From the NCBI GenBank assembly GCA_020025295.1, contig JAHHSJ010000002.1:46190-110189 (forward strand): a stretch of 64,000 nucleotides of DNA. Direction: 5' to 3'. Positions 8,132 through 16,683 of this stretch are shown piece by piece. The translations under genes were made by a program, and so were the position numbers. Origin of the DNA: Oscillospiraceae bacterium (lineage in GTDB: Bacteria; Bacillota; Clostridia; Oscillospirales; Oscillospiraceae). Position 1 is the first letter of the stretch. Each line of letters opens with the position of its first letter. A model generated the notes under the pieces. That model made no database searches, was not told where the DNA came from, and saw only the letters and a list, made by a program, of their open reading frames with translations.

Positions 8132-8481
8132 CGCTCCTCATCCTCCTCCAGGATGCGGTCGATGGTGCTGACCATGCGGACGCCACGCTCGATGGAGTCG
8201 TCTGCCACGAAGATGAGCTGAGGGGTGTAGCGCAGGGTGAGCACATGACCCAGCTCATGGCGCAGATAGCCGGAGGCAGACTTCAGTCCGGCCACGACCG
8301 CCTTCACATCGCTGTTATCCAGCACGCTCACATACACCTTGCAGTAGCGGAGATCGGTGGTGGTGTCCACCCGAGTGATGGAAATGAGGCCCTGCACACG
8401 GGGGTCCTTCACCGTACGCATCAGAGAAGCCAGCTCACGCTGGATATCCTCGTTGATTCGATTGATTCGATTGGTAGCCAT
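8128..8481 (-). CDS. rbfA: 30S ribosome-binding factor A
   Basis: RbfA assists late 30S maturation by binding near helix 1 of 16S rRNA. The 117-residue protein shows RINEDIQRELASLMRTVKDPRV and LRYTPQLIFVADDSIERG, matching the KH-like RbfA fold. AGGAGG lies ahead of the ATG, immediately after the T-run of a terminator-like hairpin at 8497-8546 that separates it from infB. It overlaps nrnA by four bases. Confidence 0.96.
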   Translation of the reverse strand: MATNRINRINEDIQRELASLMRTVKDPRVQGLISITRVDTTTDLRYCKVYVSVLDNSDVKAVVAGLKSASGYLRHELGHVLTLRYTPQLIFVADDSIERGVRMVSTIDRILEEDEER

Positions 8482-8496
8482 GAATCTTCTCCTCCT

Positions 8497-8546
8497 AAAA
8501 AACCGACGGCGCAGAATGCAGAACGGTTCTCTGCATTCTGCGCCGT
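8497..8546 (-). terminator. strong terminator-like hairpin between infB and rbfA
   Basis: A perfect 17-bp stem (8506-8522 with 8530-8546) is followed on the minus strand by CGG and a T6 run at 8497-8502. The T-run directly abuts the rbfA ribosome binding site. Because rbfA has no obvious promoter of its own, this is either a leaky terminator that lowers rbfA-ribF expression or a regulated attenuator. Confidence 0.8.
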
Positions 8547-8564
8547 AAAAACTGTGATACGGGA

Positions 8565-10868
8565 TCAGCGTTCAATTTCCTGCATTTCGAAGCACTCCAG
8601 AATGTCGCCGACCTTCAGGTCAGAGAACTTCTCCAGAGTAATGCCGCACTCGTAGCCGGCAGACACTTCCTTCACGCTGTCCTTGAAGCGCTGCAGAGAG
8701 GCGATCTCGCCCTCGTGAATGACGATGCCGTCACGGACCAGACGCAGCTGGGCGTTACGGGTGACCTTGCCCTCCAGCACATAGGAACCGGCGACGATGC
8801 CCACATTGGTGATCTTGTAGACCTCACGGACCTCCACGCGGCCCAGCTCCACTTCCTTGAACTTGGGAGCCAGCAGGCCCTTCATAGCGGACTCGATTTC
8901 CTCGATGCACTCATAAATGACACGGTACATCCGCATATCCACCTTATCACGGGCGGCAGCGGTCTTGGCCTGGGTGTCGGGGCGGACATTGAAGCCCACG
9001 ATGATGGCGTTGGAGGTAGAGGCCAGCATGACATCGCTCTCGTTGATGGCGCCCACGCCGCAATGGATGCAGCGGACATTGACTTCCTCGTTGGAGAGCT
9101 TCTCCAGAGAGATTTTCACTGCCTCGGCAGAGCCCTGAACATCGGCCTTGACGATGATGTTCAGCGTCTTCATCTCGCCTTCCTTGATCTGGCTGAACAG
9201 ATCGTCCAGACTGACCTTGGAAACGGGACGGTTCATGGCGTCCTTCTTCTCCTGCTTGCGCTCCTCAGCCAGCTGACGAGCCATACGCTCATCGGCAACC
9301 ACATAGAAGTCGTCACCGGCCTCAGGCACTTCGCTCATGCCGATGATTTCCACAGGGACGGAGGGGCCGGCGCTCTTCAGCTTGTTGCCGCGGAAGTCGG
9401 TCATGGCACGGACACGGCCCACGGCGGTGCCGGCAATGAGGATATCGCCCTGATGCAGGGTGCCGTTCTGCACCAGCAGAGTGGCCACGGGGCCACGGCC
9501 CTTCTCCAGACGAGCCTCGATAACAGCGCCCTTTGCGGCACGGTTGGGGTTCGCCTTCAGCTCACGCATCTCTGCGGTCAGGACCATCATCTCCAGCAGG
9601 TTATCAATGCCCTCGCCGGTCTTAGCGGAGATGGGGCAGATAATGGTGTCGCCGCCCCATGCCTCGGGCACCAGCTCATACTCGGTGAGCTGCTGCATGA
9701 TGCGGTCGGGGTTGGCGCCGGGCTTATCCATCTTGTTGATGGCAACAATGATCGGAATTTCGGCGGCCTTGGCATGGTTGATGGCCTCGACGGTCTGGGG
9801 CATGATGCCGTCATCGGCGGCAACCACCAGAATGGCCAGATCGGTAATCATGGCGCCACGGGCACGCATGGCGGTAAAGGCCTCGTGACCGGGGGTGTCC
9901 AGGAAGGTAATAATGTTGCCGTTCACATCGGCCTGATAGGCGCCGATGGCCTGCGTGATGCCGCCGGCTTCGCCGGAGGCCACATTGGCGGAACGGATAT
10001 AGTCCAGCAGGCTGGTCTTGCCGTGGTCGACATGGCCCATGACCACAACGACGGGAGCACGATCCTCCAGATCCTCTGCCTTATCCTCATGGTCATCGAT
10101 GAGGCGCTCCTCGATGGTGACGATGACCTCATGCTCCACCACGCAGCCCAGCTCCTCTGCAATGAGGGCGGCGGTATCGTAGTCGATGGTGTCGGAGAGG
10201 GAGGCCATAAAACCGTTCTTCATCAGGGTCTTGACCACCTCAGCGCCGGTCTTTTTCATGCGGCTTGCCAGCTCACCCACGGAGATCTCGTCGGGGATTT
10301 CCACCTTGACGGGAGCCTTCTTCGCCACCTCCAGCTGGAGCTTGCGCATCTGACGAGCCTGCTCCTCCTGACGGCGCTTGGGGCTCTGACGCTGCTGCTG
10401 CTGGCGGTTGCGGCTCTGCTGCTTGATCTTCTGCTTGCCGTGCTCCATATGCTCGGCACGCTCGGGAGCCAGATCCTCCAGATGCTGGTCATAGCGGTCC
10501 AGATTCACATCCGCAGCCTTACGGGTGTCCACAACCTTCTTCTGGGGGACACGGGGCTGGGACTTCTCTGCCTCGGCCTTAGGCTCAGCCACAGCAGCCT
10601 TGGCCTTGGCGGGCGCTGCTGCCTTGGGGGCAGGTGCTGCCTTCTTCTCGCCGGGCTGTGCGCCCTCAGCGAAAATCTCAGCCAGACTCTCCACCTGACG
10701 GTGCTGAGTCACATACTCAAAGATGACGCTCAGCTCCTCATCGGTCAGAACCTGCATATGGTTCTTGGGCGTCTCGGAATAGGTCGTCAGGATCTCGGTG
10801 ATCTCCTTGGTGGACAGGCCCAAATCCTTGGCCACCTCATGCACGCGATACTTCTGTTCAATACTCAA
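8565..10868 (-). CDS. infB: translation initiation factor IF-2
   Basis: IF-2 is the GTPase that delivers fMet-tRNA to the 30S subunit. I take the TTG complementary to 10866-10868 as start: AGGAGG lies nine bases before it and the protein then opens SIEQKYRVHEVAKDLGLS, the IF2N fold; this gives 767 residues. An Ala/Lys/Glu/Gln-rich linker occupies about residues 80-200 and a second IF2N-type segment about 220-280. The G domain shows GHVDHGKTSLL, DTPGHEAF and NKMDKP, followed by domain II and the C-terminal fMet-tRNA-binding region. It is preceded by ylxQ and a large hairpin. Confidence 0.97.
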   Translation of the reverse strand: MSIEQKYRVHEVAKDLGLSTKEITEILTTYSETPKNHMQVLTDEELSVIFEYVTQHRQVESLAEIFAEGAQPGEKKAAPAPKAAAPAKAKAAVAEPKAEAEKSQPRVPQKKVVDTRKAADVNLDRYDQHLEDLAPERAEHMEHGKQKIKQQSRNRQQQQRQSPKRRQEEQARQMRKLQLEVAKKAPVKVEIPDEISVGELASRMKKTGAEVVKTLMKNGFMASLSDTIDYDTAALIAEELGCVVEHEVIVTIEERLIDDHEDKAEDLEDRAPVVVVMGHVDHGKTSLLDYIRSANVASGEAGGITQAIGAYQADVNGNIITFLDTPGHEAFTAMRARGAMITDLAILVVAADDGIMPQTVEAINHAKAAEIPIIVAINKMDKPGANPDRIMQQLTEYELVPEAWGGDTIICPISAKTGEGIDNLLEMMVLTAEMRELKANPNRAAKGAVIEARLEKGRGPVATLLVQNGTLHQGDILIAGTAVGRVRAMTDFRGNKLKSAGPSVPVEIIGMSEVPEAGDDFYVVADERMARQLAEERKQEKKDAMNRPVSKVSLDDLFSQIKEGEMKTLNIIVKADVQGSAEAVKISLEKLSNEEVNVRCIHCGVGAINESDVMLASTSNAIIVGFNVRPDTQAKTAAARDKVDMRMYRVIYECIEEIESAMKGLLAPKFKEVELGRVEVREVYKITNVGIVAGSYVLEGKVTRNAQLRLVRDGIVIHEGEIASLQRFKDSVKEVSAGYECGITLEKFSDLKVGDILECFEMQEIER

Positions 10869-10897
10869 TGTCAGCCACCTCCTGAAATTCAGGGCTC

Positions 10898-10945
10898 GTG
10901 CCAATGAAAAAACCTGTGGGAACCCATAGGCTTTCCCATTGGCAC
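10898..10945 (-). promoter_or_regulatory. long hairpin in the ylxQ-infB gap
   Basis: GTGCCAATG (10898-10906) pairs perfectly with CATTGGCAC (10937-10945). An inner near-perfect CCTGTGGG/CCCATAGG pair sits at 10913-10930. It ends about 15 bases ahead of the infB ribosome binding site and has no T-run, so it is more likely an RNA processing or translation-control element than a terminator. Confidence 0.55.
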
Positions 10946-10974
10946 AAACGGTTATCAAATACAATCACTTTTCA

Positions 10975-11385
10975 TTACTTGCGCCGCTTGGACTTCTTGC
11001 CAAACTTAGCCGTTTCCGCTTTGCGGCGCTGCGCTTTCTTCTGTCGCTGAGCCAATCCCTCGCTGACGGTTTTCGCCCGGGGATTTTCCTCGCCCAGCTT
11101 CGCCGCAATAGCGGCGGCAAAGCCCAGATCACAGACGCCCACGGCGGCCACCTTGGCAAAGCCAACGGCGGCGCCCAGAGTCTGTTTCTCTTCCAACAAC
11201 GGGATCACCGGCAGCTTGTCGCTTTCCAGCCGATTGATCCGCTCGCTCGTGGTCTCTCCGGCGTCGGAGGCCACCAAAACCAGCCGAACCTTGTGATCCA
11301 GCACGGCTTCGGTCACCGCATCCTCACCGATGACCACTGCTCCTGCCTTTCGGGCCATACCCAGAAGGGACATTCCGGCATTCAT
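10975..11385 (-). CDS. ylxQ: L7Ae/L30e/YlxQ-type RNA-binding protein
   Basis: YlxQ-type proteins belong to the L7Ae family of kink-turn RNA binders and are of uncertain cellular role. I start at the ATG inside the ATGA overlap with ylxR, giving 136 residues beginning MNAGMSLLGMARKAGAVVIG, the characteristic opening. LVLVASDAGETT and the GLAQRQKKAQRRK basic tail follow; the tail is longer than in minimal homologues. It lies between ylxR and infB as in most Firmicutes. Confidence 0.9.
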   Translation of the reverse strand: MNAGMSLLGMARKAGAVVIGEDAVTEAVLDHKVRLVLVASDAGETTSERINRLESDKLPVIPLLEEKQTLGAAVGFAKVAAVGVCDLGFAAAIAAKLGEENPRAKTVSEGLAQRQKKAQRRKAETAKFGKKSKRRK

Positions 11386-11666
11386 GCGTCCACCTCCGGT
11401 GCAGGGGCCTCCGCCATTTCCTGCTCCAGCGTTTCCCAGACTTCGTCCGGGATCTGGGCGGAGAAGGCACGCTCCAGCGCTCTTGCCTTCCGGGCCTTGG
11501 CAAGGCAGGCGGCATTGGGGCACACATAGGCCCCTCTGCCGCTCTTGCGGCCCTTAAAATCCAAGGAAATCTCACCCTCGGGGGAACGAACCACCCGGAT
11601 GAGCTCCCGTTTCGGCTTCATTTCTCTGCAGCCAAGGCACTGGCGCAGGGGAATCTTCTTGGGCAT
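11382..11666 (-). CDS. ylxR: YlxR family RNA-binding protein
   Basis: YlxR (also called RnpM) is a small RNA-binding protein reported to modulate RNase P in Bacillus. The 94 residues show RQCLGCREMKPKRELIRVVR and GRGAYVCPNAACLAKA, the family's conserved Cys/Arg-rich motifs. The last 12 residues form an acidic tail. It starts six bases after nusA and overlaps ylxQ by four bases (ATGA). Confidence 0.93.
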   Translation of the reverse strand: MPKKIPLRQCLGCREMKPKRELIRVVRSPEGEISLDFKGRKSGRGAYVCPNAACLAKARKARALERAFSAQIPDEVWETLEQEMAEAPAPEVDA

Positions 11667-11672
11667 CGAGAA

Positions 11673-12839
11673 TCACTCCTCGTCTTCGATAGTCTCCTCT
11701 TCCGGCAGCTCCTCGTCCTCGGAAACATCCTCTTCTCCGGACTCGGCGGCGGAAACGGACTTAATGTCGATCTTGTAGCCGGTCAGCTTGGCAGCCAGAC
11801 GGGCATTCTGACCCTCCTTGCCGATGGCAAGGCTCAGCTGGTCATCGGGAACCACCACACGGCAGCTCTTGGTGTCATCCTCCAGCACTTCCACGCTCAC
11901 CACATCGGCGGGAGCCAGTGCGGCAGCCACATACTCGGCAGGGTCCTCGCTGTACTTGATGATGTCCACCTTTTCGCCGCCCAGCTCTTCCACCACCAGA
12001 TTCACACGCTGGCCACGGGGACCGACGCAGGCGCCGATGGGGTCGACCGCAGGATCGGCAGACCAGACAGCCATCTTGGTGCGGCTGCCGGCCTCACGGG
12101 AGATGGAGCGGATCTCCACCACGCCGTCAAAGATTTCGGGCACTTCCTGCTCGAACAGGCGGCGCACCAGACCGATGTGGGTCCGGGAAATCACCACATG
12201 CACACCACGGGTGGTGCTGCGGACATCCACCACATAGACATTGATGCGGTCGCCCTCGTGGTACTCCTGACCCTTGACCTGCTCGCTGGCAGACAGCAGA
12301 GCCTCGGTGATCTCACCGTTGGCACGGAGCTTCACATACAGAGCGCCGGTGCGCTCATCCACACGGCTGACATAGCCGCTCATCATCTCGGAGGTCTTTT
12401 CGGTAAAGGCGTCCAGCACCTTGCTGCGCTCAGCCTCACGGATGCCCTGAATGATGACCTGACGGGCGGTCTGAGCGGCGATACGGCCGAAGTTCTTGGG
12501 GCGCACCTCGCTGCTCACCACATCGCCCAGCTGCACATTGGGCAGGCTGCGGCGGGCTTCCTCCAGAGAAATCTCACTGTAAGGATTATCCACCTCTTCC
12601 ACCACATCACGGCGGACGATCACACGGACGATGTTGCGCTCCTGATCGGCCACAACCACCACATTGTCGCCCACGCCATCGTGGTCACGCTTGTAAGCGC
12701 TGGCCAGAGCCTGGGTGATCTTCTCCAGCATAAACTCTTTCTTGATGCCGCGCTCGGCTTCCAGCATATCCAGTGCTGCAAAGAACTCGCGATTGTCCTG
12801 TTCCTGAGTATTTTCAGTCTTTTTGCTTCTCTTAGCCAT
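11673..12839 (-). CDS. nusA: transcription termination/antitermination factor NusA
   Basis: NusA binds RNA polymerase and modulates pausing, termination and antitermination. I start at MAKRSKKTEN (ATG complementary to 12837-12839) because AAGGAG precedes it, giving 388 residues. The N-terminal polymerase-binding domain is followed by an S1 segment (EMMSGYVSRVDERTGALYVKL), KH1 (DPAVDPIGACVGPRGQRV) and KH2 (LSLAIGKEGQNARLAAKLTG), then an acidic tail of about 30 residues. It stands second in the operon behind rimP. Confidence 0.97.
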   Translation of the reverse strand: MAKRSKKTENTQEQDNREFFAALDMLEAERGIKKEFMLEKITQALASAYKRDHDGVGDNVVVVADQERNIVRVIVRRDVVEEVDNPYSEISLEEARRSLPNVQLGDVVSSEVRPKNFGRIAAQTARQVIIQGIREAERSKVLDAFTEKTSEMMSGYVSRVDERTGALYVKLRANGEITEALLSASEQVKGQEYHEGDRINVYVVDVRSTTRGVHVVISRTHIGLVRRLFEQEVPEIFDGVVEIRSISREAGSRTKMAVWSADPAVDPIGACVGPRGQRVNLVVEELGGEKVDIIKYSEDPAEYVAAALAPADVVSVEVLEDDTKSCRVVVPDDQLSLAIGKEGQNARLAAKLTGYKIDIKSVSAAESGEEDVSEDEELPEEETIEDEE

Positions 12840-12887
12840 TTTGGATTTACACTCCTTATTTCCGCTGTGCAACAAATAGTATATGGA

Positions 12888-13343
12888 TCAAAAATCAATA
12901 TGCAGCCGCACCTGAGCCAGTTCCTTCTTGGTGAAGGAAACCGGGGTGTCGGCCACGGTAATGGTCACATCGCCGTCCTGATAGCCGGTCAGGGTTCCGG
13001 TGAACTCCTTCTGACCGTCCCGGGGGCGGTAGAGCTTCACATCCACCGGGCTGCCCAGAAATGCCTCGAAATGGGCGGGCTTTTTCAGTGCCCGGTCCGC
13101 ACCGGCGGAACCAACCTCCAGCACATAGCTGCCCTCGATGGGGTCTGCCTCATCCAGAGCATCGCTCAGGGGACGGGACACCGCCTCGCACTGGTCGATA
13201 TTCACTCCGTCGGGAGCGTCAATATAAACCCGCAGGAACCATGTGCCGGCTTCCCGGACATACTCCACATCCCACAGCGTACAGCCGGCCTGCTCCACAA
13301 AAGGCTTTGCCAGTTCTGCACACACATCCGTGACTTTCTTCAT
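12888..13343 (-). CDS. rimP: ribosome maturation factor RimP
   Basis: RimP helps assemble the 30S head. The start MKKVTDVCAELAKPFVEQAG gives 151 residues, the normal length, although the ribosome binding site (AAGGCGG) is weak. Motifs include LWDVEYVREAGTWFLRVYID and YVLEVGSAGADRAL, matching the RimP N- and C-terminal domains. It is the first gene of the nusA-infB operon and is preceded by a promoter and a terminator-like leader hairpin. Confidence 0.95.
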   Translation of the reverse strand: MKKVTDVCAELAKPFVEQAGCTLWDVEYVREAGTWFLRVYIDAPDGVNIDQCEAVSRPLSDALDEADPIEGSYVLEVGSAGADRALKKPAHFEAFLGSPVDVKLYRPRDGQKEFTGTLTGYQDGDVTITVADTPVSFTKKELAQVRLHIDF

Positions 13344-13389
13344 GCGATACCGCCTTTCCCGCCCAATCACTCCGGGCGAAATGCTCAAG

Positions 13390-13417
13390 AAAAAGAGCGG
13401 AGCCGGGGCTCCACTCT
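13390..13417 (-). terminator. terminator-like hairpin in the rimP leader
   Basis: On the minus strand AGAG-T-GGAGCC pairs with GGCTCC-G-CTCT around a two-base turn, and TTTTTC follows. It lies about 20 bases after the predicted transcription start of the rimP-nusA promoter and some 45 bases before the rimP ATG, so it would act as a promoter-proximal attenuator for the whole operon. Confidence 0.65.
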
Positions 13418-13442
13418 ACAACAACACTTCTATACATCTGAA

Positions 13443-13471
13443 GAATACCACAACTTTTCCCGGATTGCAAG
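13443..13471 (-). promoter_or_regulatory. promoter of the rimP-nusA-infB operon
   Basis: TTGCAA (13466-13471) and TATTCT (minus strand, 13443-13448) are separated by 17 bases. The rest of the 304-base gap to the divergent gene at 13648 shows nothing else I can name. Confidence 0.65.
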
Positions 13472-13647
13472 GCTTTTTTCCTTTCCCGTGGGCGATTTTT
13501 CGCTGTTTTTCTCCCATCCTCGGAAAATTTCCCGAAAAAATGTTTCTGCATCGACGATTTTTTCTTCCGCCTTTGTCAAATTGCCCACACGCCCCTGTCC
13601 CGCTCCGGTTCTGGTCGGCATAGAATGGGGCAAAGGAGGAATCAAGC

Positions 13648-14088
13648 ATGGATCGAAGGCTCACAGACCCGGAGTATGTCCGCATCTGGCGGCGGGCCCA
13701 TTCTCCCGGGGATTTTTCCGCCGTGCCCCGGTATGACTGGAGCGAGTTCGTGGTCAATCGGCTGGCCTGTGAGGTGGAAAAACAGAAGGAATACCGCCGC
13801 TCCCCCTTTGTCTATCCGGGACAGCTCTGCGCACAGCGAATCCGCCTGCTGCGGACTGCGCTCTTCTTTTTGGAGGTCACTCCTCCCTGTCCACTGGACA
13901 GCCAGCCCCTCAGCACTACCCCGGTGCAGGCTCTCCGGCAGCTTTACCGCAGCGAGTGCGGAGCGGAGCAGGATTACGCTCAGGCGGCGGAGTCCTGCCC
14001 GGATCCGGCGCTGCAGCGGGTCTTTTCCCAGTGCGCCCGGCTGGCCCACCGGGGCGCGGAGCTGCTGTGGCAGGCGGTGCGGCTCTGA
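13648..14088 (+). CDS. uncharacterised 146-residue protein, ferritin-like helices possible
   Basis: I do not recognise this protein. AAAGGAGG sits eight bases before the ATG and the codon use fits its neighbours, so it is probably real. The N-terminal half is rich in Arg and aromatic residues (residues 1-60). The C-terminal half (about 88-145) reads as two amphipathic helices, LRQLYRSECGAEQDYAQAA and LQRVFSQCARLAHRGAELLW, whose E/H spacing recalls ferritin-like folds; that is a weak visual match only. It is alone, divergent from the rimP operon. Confidence 0.6.
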   Translation: MDRRLTDPEYVRIWRRAHSPGDFSAVPRYDWSEFVVNRLACEVEKQKEYRRSPFVYPGQLCAQRIRLLRTALFFLEVTPPCPLDSQPLSTTPVQALRQLYRSECGAEQDYAQAAESCPDPALQRVFSQCARLAHRGAELLWQAVRL

Positions 14089-14202
14089 TACCGCATCGCC
14101 GCCCCCATCCGGGTGAATCAAACAAAATAGAAGAAACCTCTTCCCTTTTCGGTCAAAACTTCTTATAATTTTAGACGCAACATTCCAAAACGGAGGAACA
14201 CT

Positions 14203-15246
14203 ATGTTTACAAACGGAATCGATCTGCAGAAAACTCTGCAGCAGAAAAGCTCTAATTTACAGCTGGCCAAATTCATCGCCGCCCTGCTGGTGATCTACTC
14301 CCACTCGTTTTCCCTCACCGGAAATGTCAGCGGAGTCGATTTCTTCTCCCGTATTTCAGGAAATTCCCTCAGCACCGGCGGTCTGGCCGTCAGCTTTTTC
14401 TTTTTTGTCAGCGGTCTTTATGTGTCCAAAAGCCTTGTGCGGGCCAAAACCGCCAAGCGGTACTTTACCTCCCGTGTCAAGCGTATTTTCCCCGCTCTGC
14501 TGATCGTCGTACTGGTCTCAGTATTGGTACTGGGCCCCGTCTTTACCAATCTGACCCCCGGTGCCTACTTTACCAGCAAAGGCACTTACCTTTACTTACT
14601 CAACGGAGCCCTGCTCCCTATCCACGCCCTGCCCGGTGTCTTTACCGAAAACCCCTACGGCACCACGGTCAACGGTTCTCTCTGGACCCTGTCGGTGGAG
14701 TTCCTCTGCTATGTGGCTCTGTTTGTGGTGTACAAGCTGAACCTGATGGACAAGAAAAAGATTCTCGCCGTGCTGGCGGTGGTTGCGGTGGCTTCGGTGG
14801 GCGGCTGGATGCTGCCGGACTCTCTTGCTCTGCTGAAGGGTGCCATCCTTCCCGGCCTGCTGTTCTTCGAAGGCATCCTCTTCTACCTCTATCAGGACAA
14901 AATTAAGCTGAATATCCCTCTGGCCTGCCTGTTCCTGCTCCTGTTCGGTCTGACCGCTCCCCTCGGCTGTATGGATCTGGGTTCTTTGCTCTTCCTGCCC
15001 TATGCCAGCTGCACCTTCCTGCTTGCCACCCGTCAGGTGCTGCCACGGCTGTCAGAGCTGGGCAACCTGTCCTACTGCATCTATCTTCTGGGCTTCCCGG
15101 TACAGCAGTGCTTTGTCGCTGTGCTTGGCAAGGAAATGGGCGCTTACTCCAACGCCCTGCTCTCTTCCCTTGTGGTCATCCTCCTCTCCGTGGGGCTTTA
15201 CTATCTGGCGGAAAAACCTTTTTCCGCTCCCAAAAAGAAATCCTGA
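14203..15246 (+). CDS. integral-membrane acyltransferase (family 3, OafA/YrhL type)
   Basis: Acyltransferase-3 proteins O-acylate surface glycans or lipids from within the membrane. The 347-residue protein has about ten hydrophobic helices. LVIYSHSFSLTG near residues 33-44 carries the family's membrane histidine, and NGSLWTLSVEFLCYV (about residues 158-172) matches the conserved W-T-L-x-x-E motif. CGGAGG precedes the ATG. It is a single-gene unit with a TATAAT at 14164-14169 and a strong terminator. The substrate cannot be inferred. Confidence 0.88.
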   Translation: MFTNGIDLQKTLQQKSSNLQLAKFIAALLVIYSHSFSLTGNVSGVDFFSRISGNSLSTGGLAVSFFFFVSGLYVSKSLVRAKTAKRYFTSRVKRIFPALLIVVLVSVLVLGPVFTNLTPGAYFTSKGTYLYLLNGALLPIHALPGVFTENPYGTTVNGSLWTLSVEFLCYVALFVVYKLNLMDKKKILAVLAVVAVASVGGWMLPDSLALLKGAILPGLLFFEGILFYLYQDKIKLNIPLACLFLLLFGLTAPLGCMDLGSLLFLPYASCTFLLATRQVLPRLSELGNLSYCIYLLGFPVQQCFVAVLGKEMGAYSNALLSSLVVILLSVGLYYLAEKPFSAPKKKS

Positions 15247-15256
15247 CCAACGCTGA

Positions 15257-15287
15257 AACGCCCCGCAGCCATGCTGCGGGGCGTTTG
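15257..15287. terminator. bidirectional terminator
   Basis: AACGCCCCGCAG (15257-15268) pairs perfectly with CTGCGGGGCGTT (15274-15285), with short T-runs on both sides. It separates the convergent acyltransferase and the gene at 15307-15798. Confidence 0.85.
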
Positions 15288-15306
15288 ATTTATGGTTTGA
15301 TTTGGT

Positions 15307-15798
15307 TCAGTCCGCCCGTTCAAACAGCAGTCCGCTCTGGCGGTCGGTCATCAGCAGGATCTGGTCCTCGTCCGGGAAATAGGTCATTTTCGCCTGACGG
15401 CCATCCCGATAGTGGACCGTATACAACCCACGGCCCTTCTCCATCTTGTGGTATTCCCAAGTGAAGCTCAGTGCCCGAGCCTCCTGACTCAACTCCACCC
15501 AGCCGCTCTGGTCTGCGAACAATTCTGCCTGCACCCGGTCGGTATCCACCGGGAATGCCTCGTCACCTACTTGGATGTCGACGGCCTCCCAAGCCCCGAC
15601 CAGCGGTTCGATTTTCATATAGGGGTCACCGGTACCGGCTTTGGCGCCCAGCGTACTGCCTACGACGCCACTCACGACTCCCAGCACGATAAACGCAATC
15701 ACCAGCAGGGCAAACCGTCTGAGGGTATGTTCGCTTTTTGCCTGCACCGAAACGGAATATTCCGTCTCCTTCTGCGGGCGTTGCGGTATCTCATTCAT
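15307..15798 (-). CDS. membrane-anchored protein with small beta-rich extracellular domain
   Basis: Function unknown. The 163 residues comprise a cytoplasmic tail, one membrane helix at about residues 28-50 (FALLVIAFIVLGVVSG) and an outside domain. The domain begins LVGAWEAVDIQVGD and runs through alternating strands to the end. The G-x-W start and regular strand pattern recall lipocalin-like small domains; this is only a fold guess. It converges with the acyltransferase gene. Confidence 0.7.
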   Translation of the reverse strand: MNEIPQRPQKETEYSVSVQAKSEHTLRRFALLVIAFIVLGVVSGVVGSTLGAKAGTGDPYMKIEPLVGAWEAVDIQVGDEAFPVDTDRVQAELFADQSGWVELSQEARALSFTWEYHKMEKGRGLYTVHYRDGRQAKMTYFPDEDQILLMTDRQSGLLFERAD

Positions 15799-15913
15799 AA
15801 GGTTGATTCCTTTCTATTGCTCATTTGAGTCTCATTATTATATCGGAATTTCCGCAGCTTAGCAAGAAAGTTACACAAACTGTTATTTTTGTCATTTTTT
15901 GAAAGGAACCTTG

Positions 15914-15947
15914 TAAAAAAATACCGGGCATCCCGCAGGATGCCCGG
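15914..15947 (-). terminator. terminator of the amino-acid ABC transporter operon
   Basis: CCGGGCATCC (15924-15933) pairs with GGATGCCCGG (15938-15947), followed on the minus strand by TA and a T7 run. Confidence 0.92.
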
Positions 15948-15960
15948 CTGAACCGTGTTT

Positions 15961-16683
15961 TTACAGCACTTTGGACAGAAAACTCTGAGTACGCTCCTCC
16001 TTGGGGTGAGAGAAAATCTCCTCCGGAGTGCCCTGTTCCACGATATTTCCGCCGTCCATGAACAGCACTCGGGTAGCGACCTCCCGGGCAAAGCCCATCT
16101 CGTGCGTGACCACCACCATGGTCATGCCTTCCTTGGCCAGCTCCTTCATGATCTGCAGCACCTCGCCCACCATTTCCGGGTCCAGTGCCGAGGTGGGCTC
16201 GTCAAAGAGCATCACCTTGGGCTTCATCATCAGGGCACGGGCGATGGCAATACGCTGCTTCTGACCGCCGGACAGCTGTCCGGGATAAGCGTCCGCCTTG
16301 TCGGGCAGTCCCACCCGCTCCAGCAGCTGCTTAGCGTCCTTGACAGCCTCTTCCTTGGTCATGCGCTTCAGCTCCACCGGAGCCAAAATCATGTTGTCCA
16401 TCACCGACAGGTTCCGGAACAGATTGAAGTGCTGGAACACCATGCCCATCTGCTCGCGCACCTTATTGATGTCGCACTTGGGGGCGGTGATGTCCTGATC
16501 TTCAAAGAACACCTGACCGGAGGTCGGCTCCTCCAGCAGGTTCAGGCAGCGGAGAAAGGTGGATTTGCCGGAGCCGGAAGGCCCGATGATAACCACCTTT
16601 TCGCCGGGTTGAATCGTTTCATTGATGTCGTTCAAAACGACATGCTTCCCATATGCTTTGGTGAGATGTTTAACGGAGATCAC
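15961..16683 (-). CDS. polar amino-acid ABC transporter, ATPase subunit
   Basis: This subunit powers uptake of an amino acid by ATP hydrolysis. The 240 residues show Walker A GPSGSGKST (about 35-43), the signature LSGGQKQRIAIARAL, Walker B VMLFDEPTSALDP and the switch histidine in VVTHEMGFA. It belongs to the GlnQ/HisP group by sequence style. It overlaps the permease gene by 14 bases, indicating translational coupling. Confidence 0.95.
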   Translation of the reverse strand: MISVKHLTKAYGKHVVLNDINETIQPGEKVVIIGPSGSGKSTFLRCLNLLEEPTSGQVFFEDQDITAPKCDINKVREQMGMVFQHFNLFRNLSVMDNMILAPVELKRMTKEEAVKDAKQLLERVGLPDKADAYPGQLSGGQKQRIAIARALMMKPKVMLFDEPTSALDPEMVGEVLQIMKELAKEGMTMVVVTHEMGFAREVATRVLFMDGGNIVEQGTPEEIFSHPKEERTQSFLSKVL

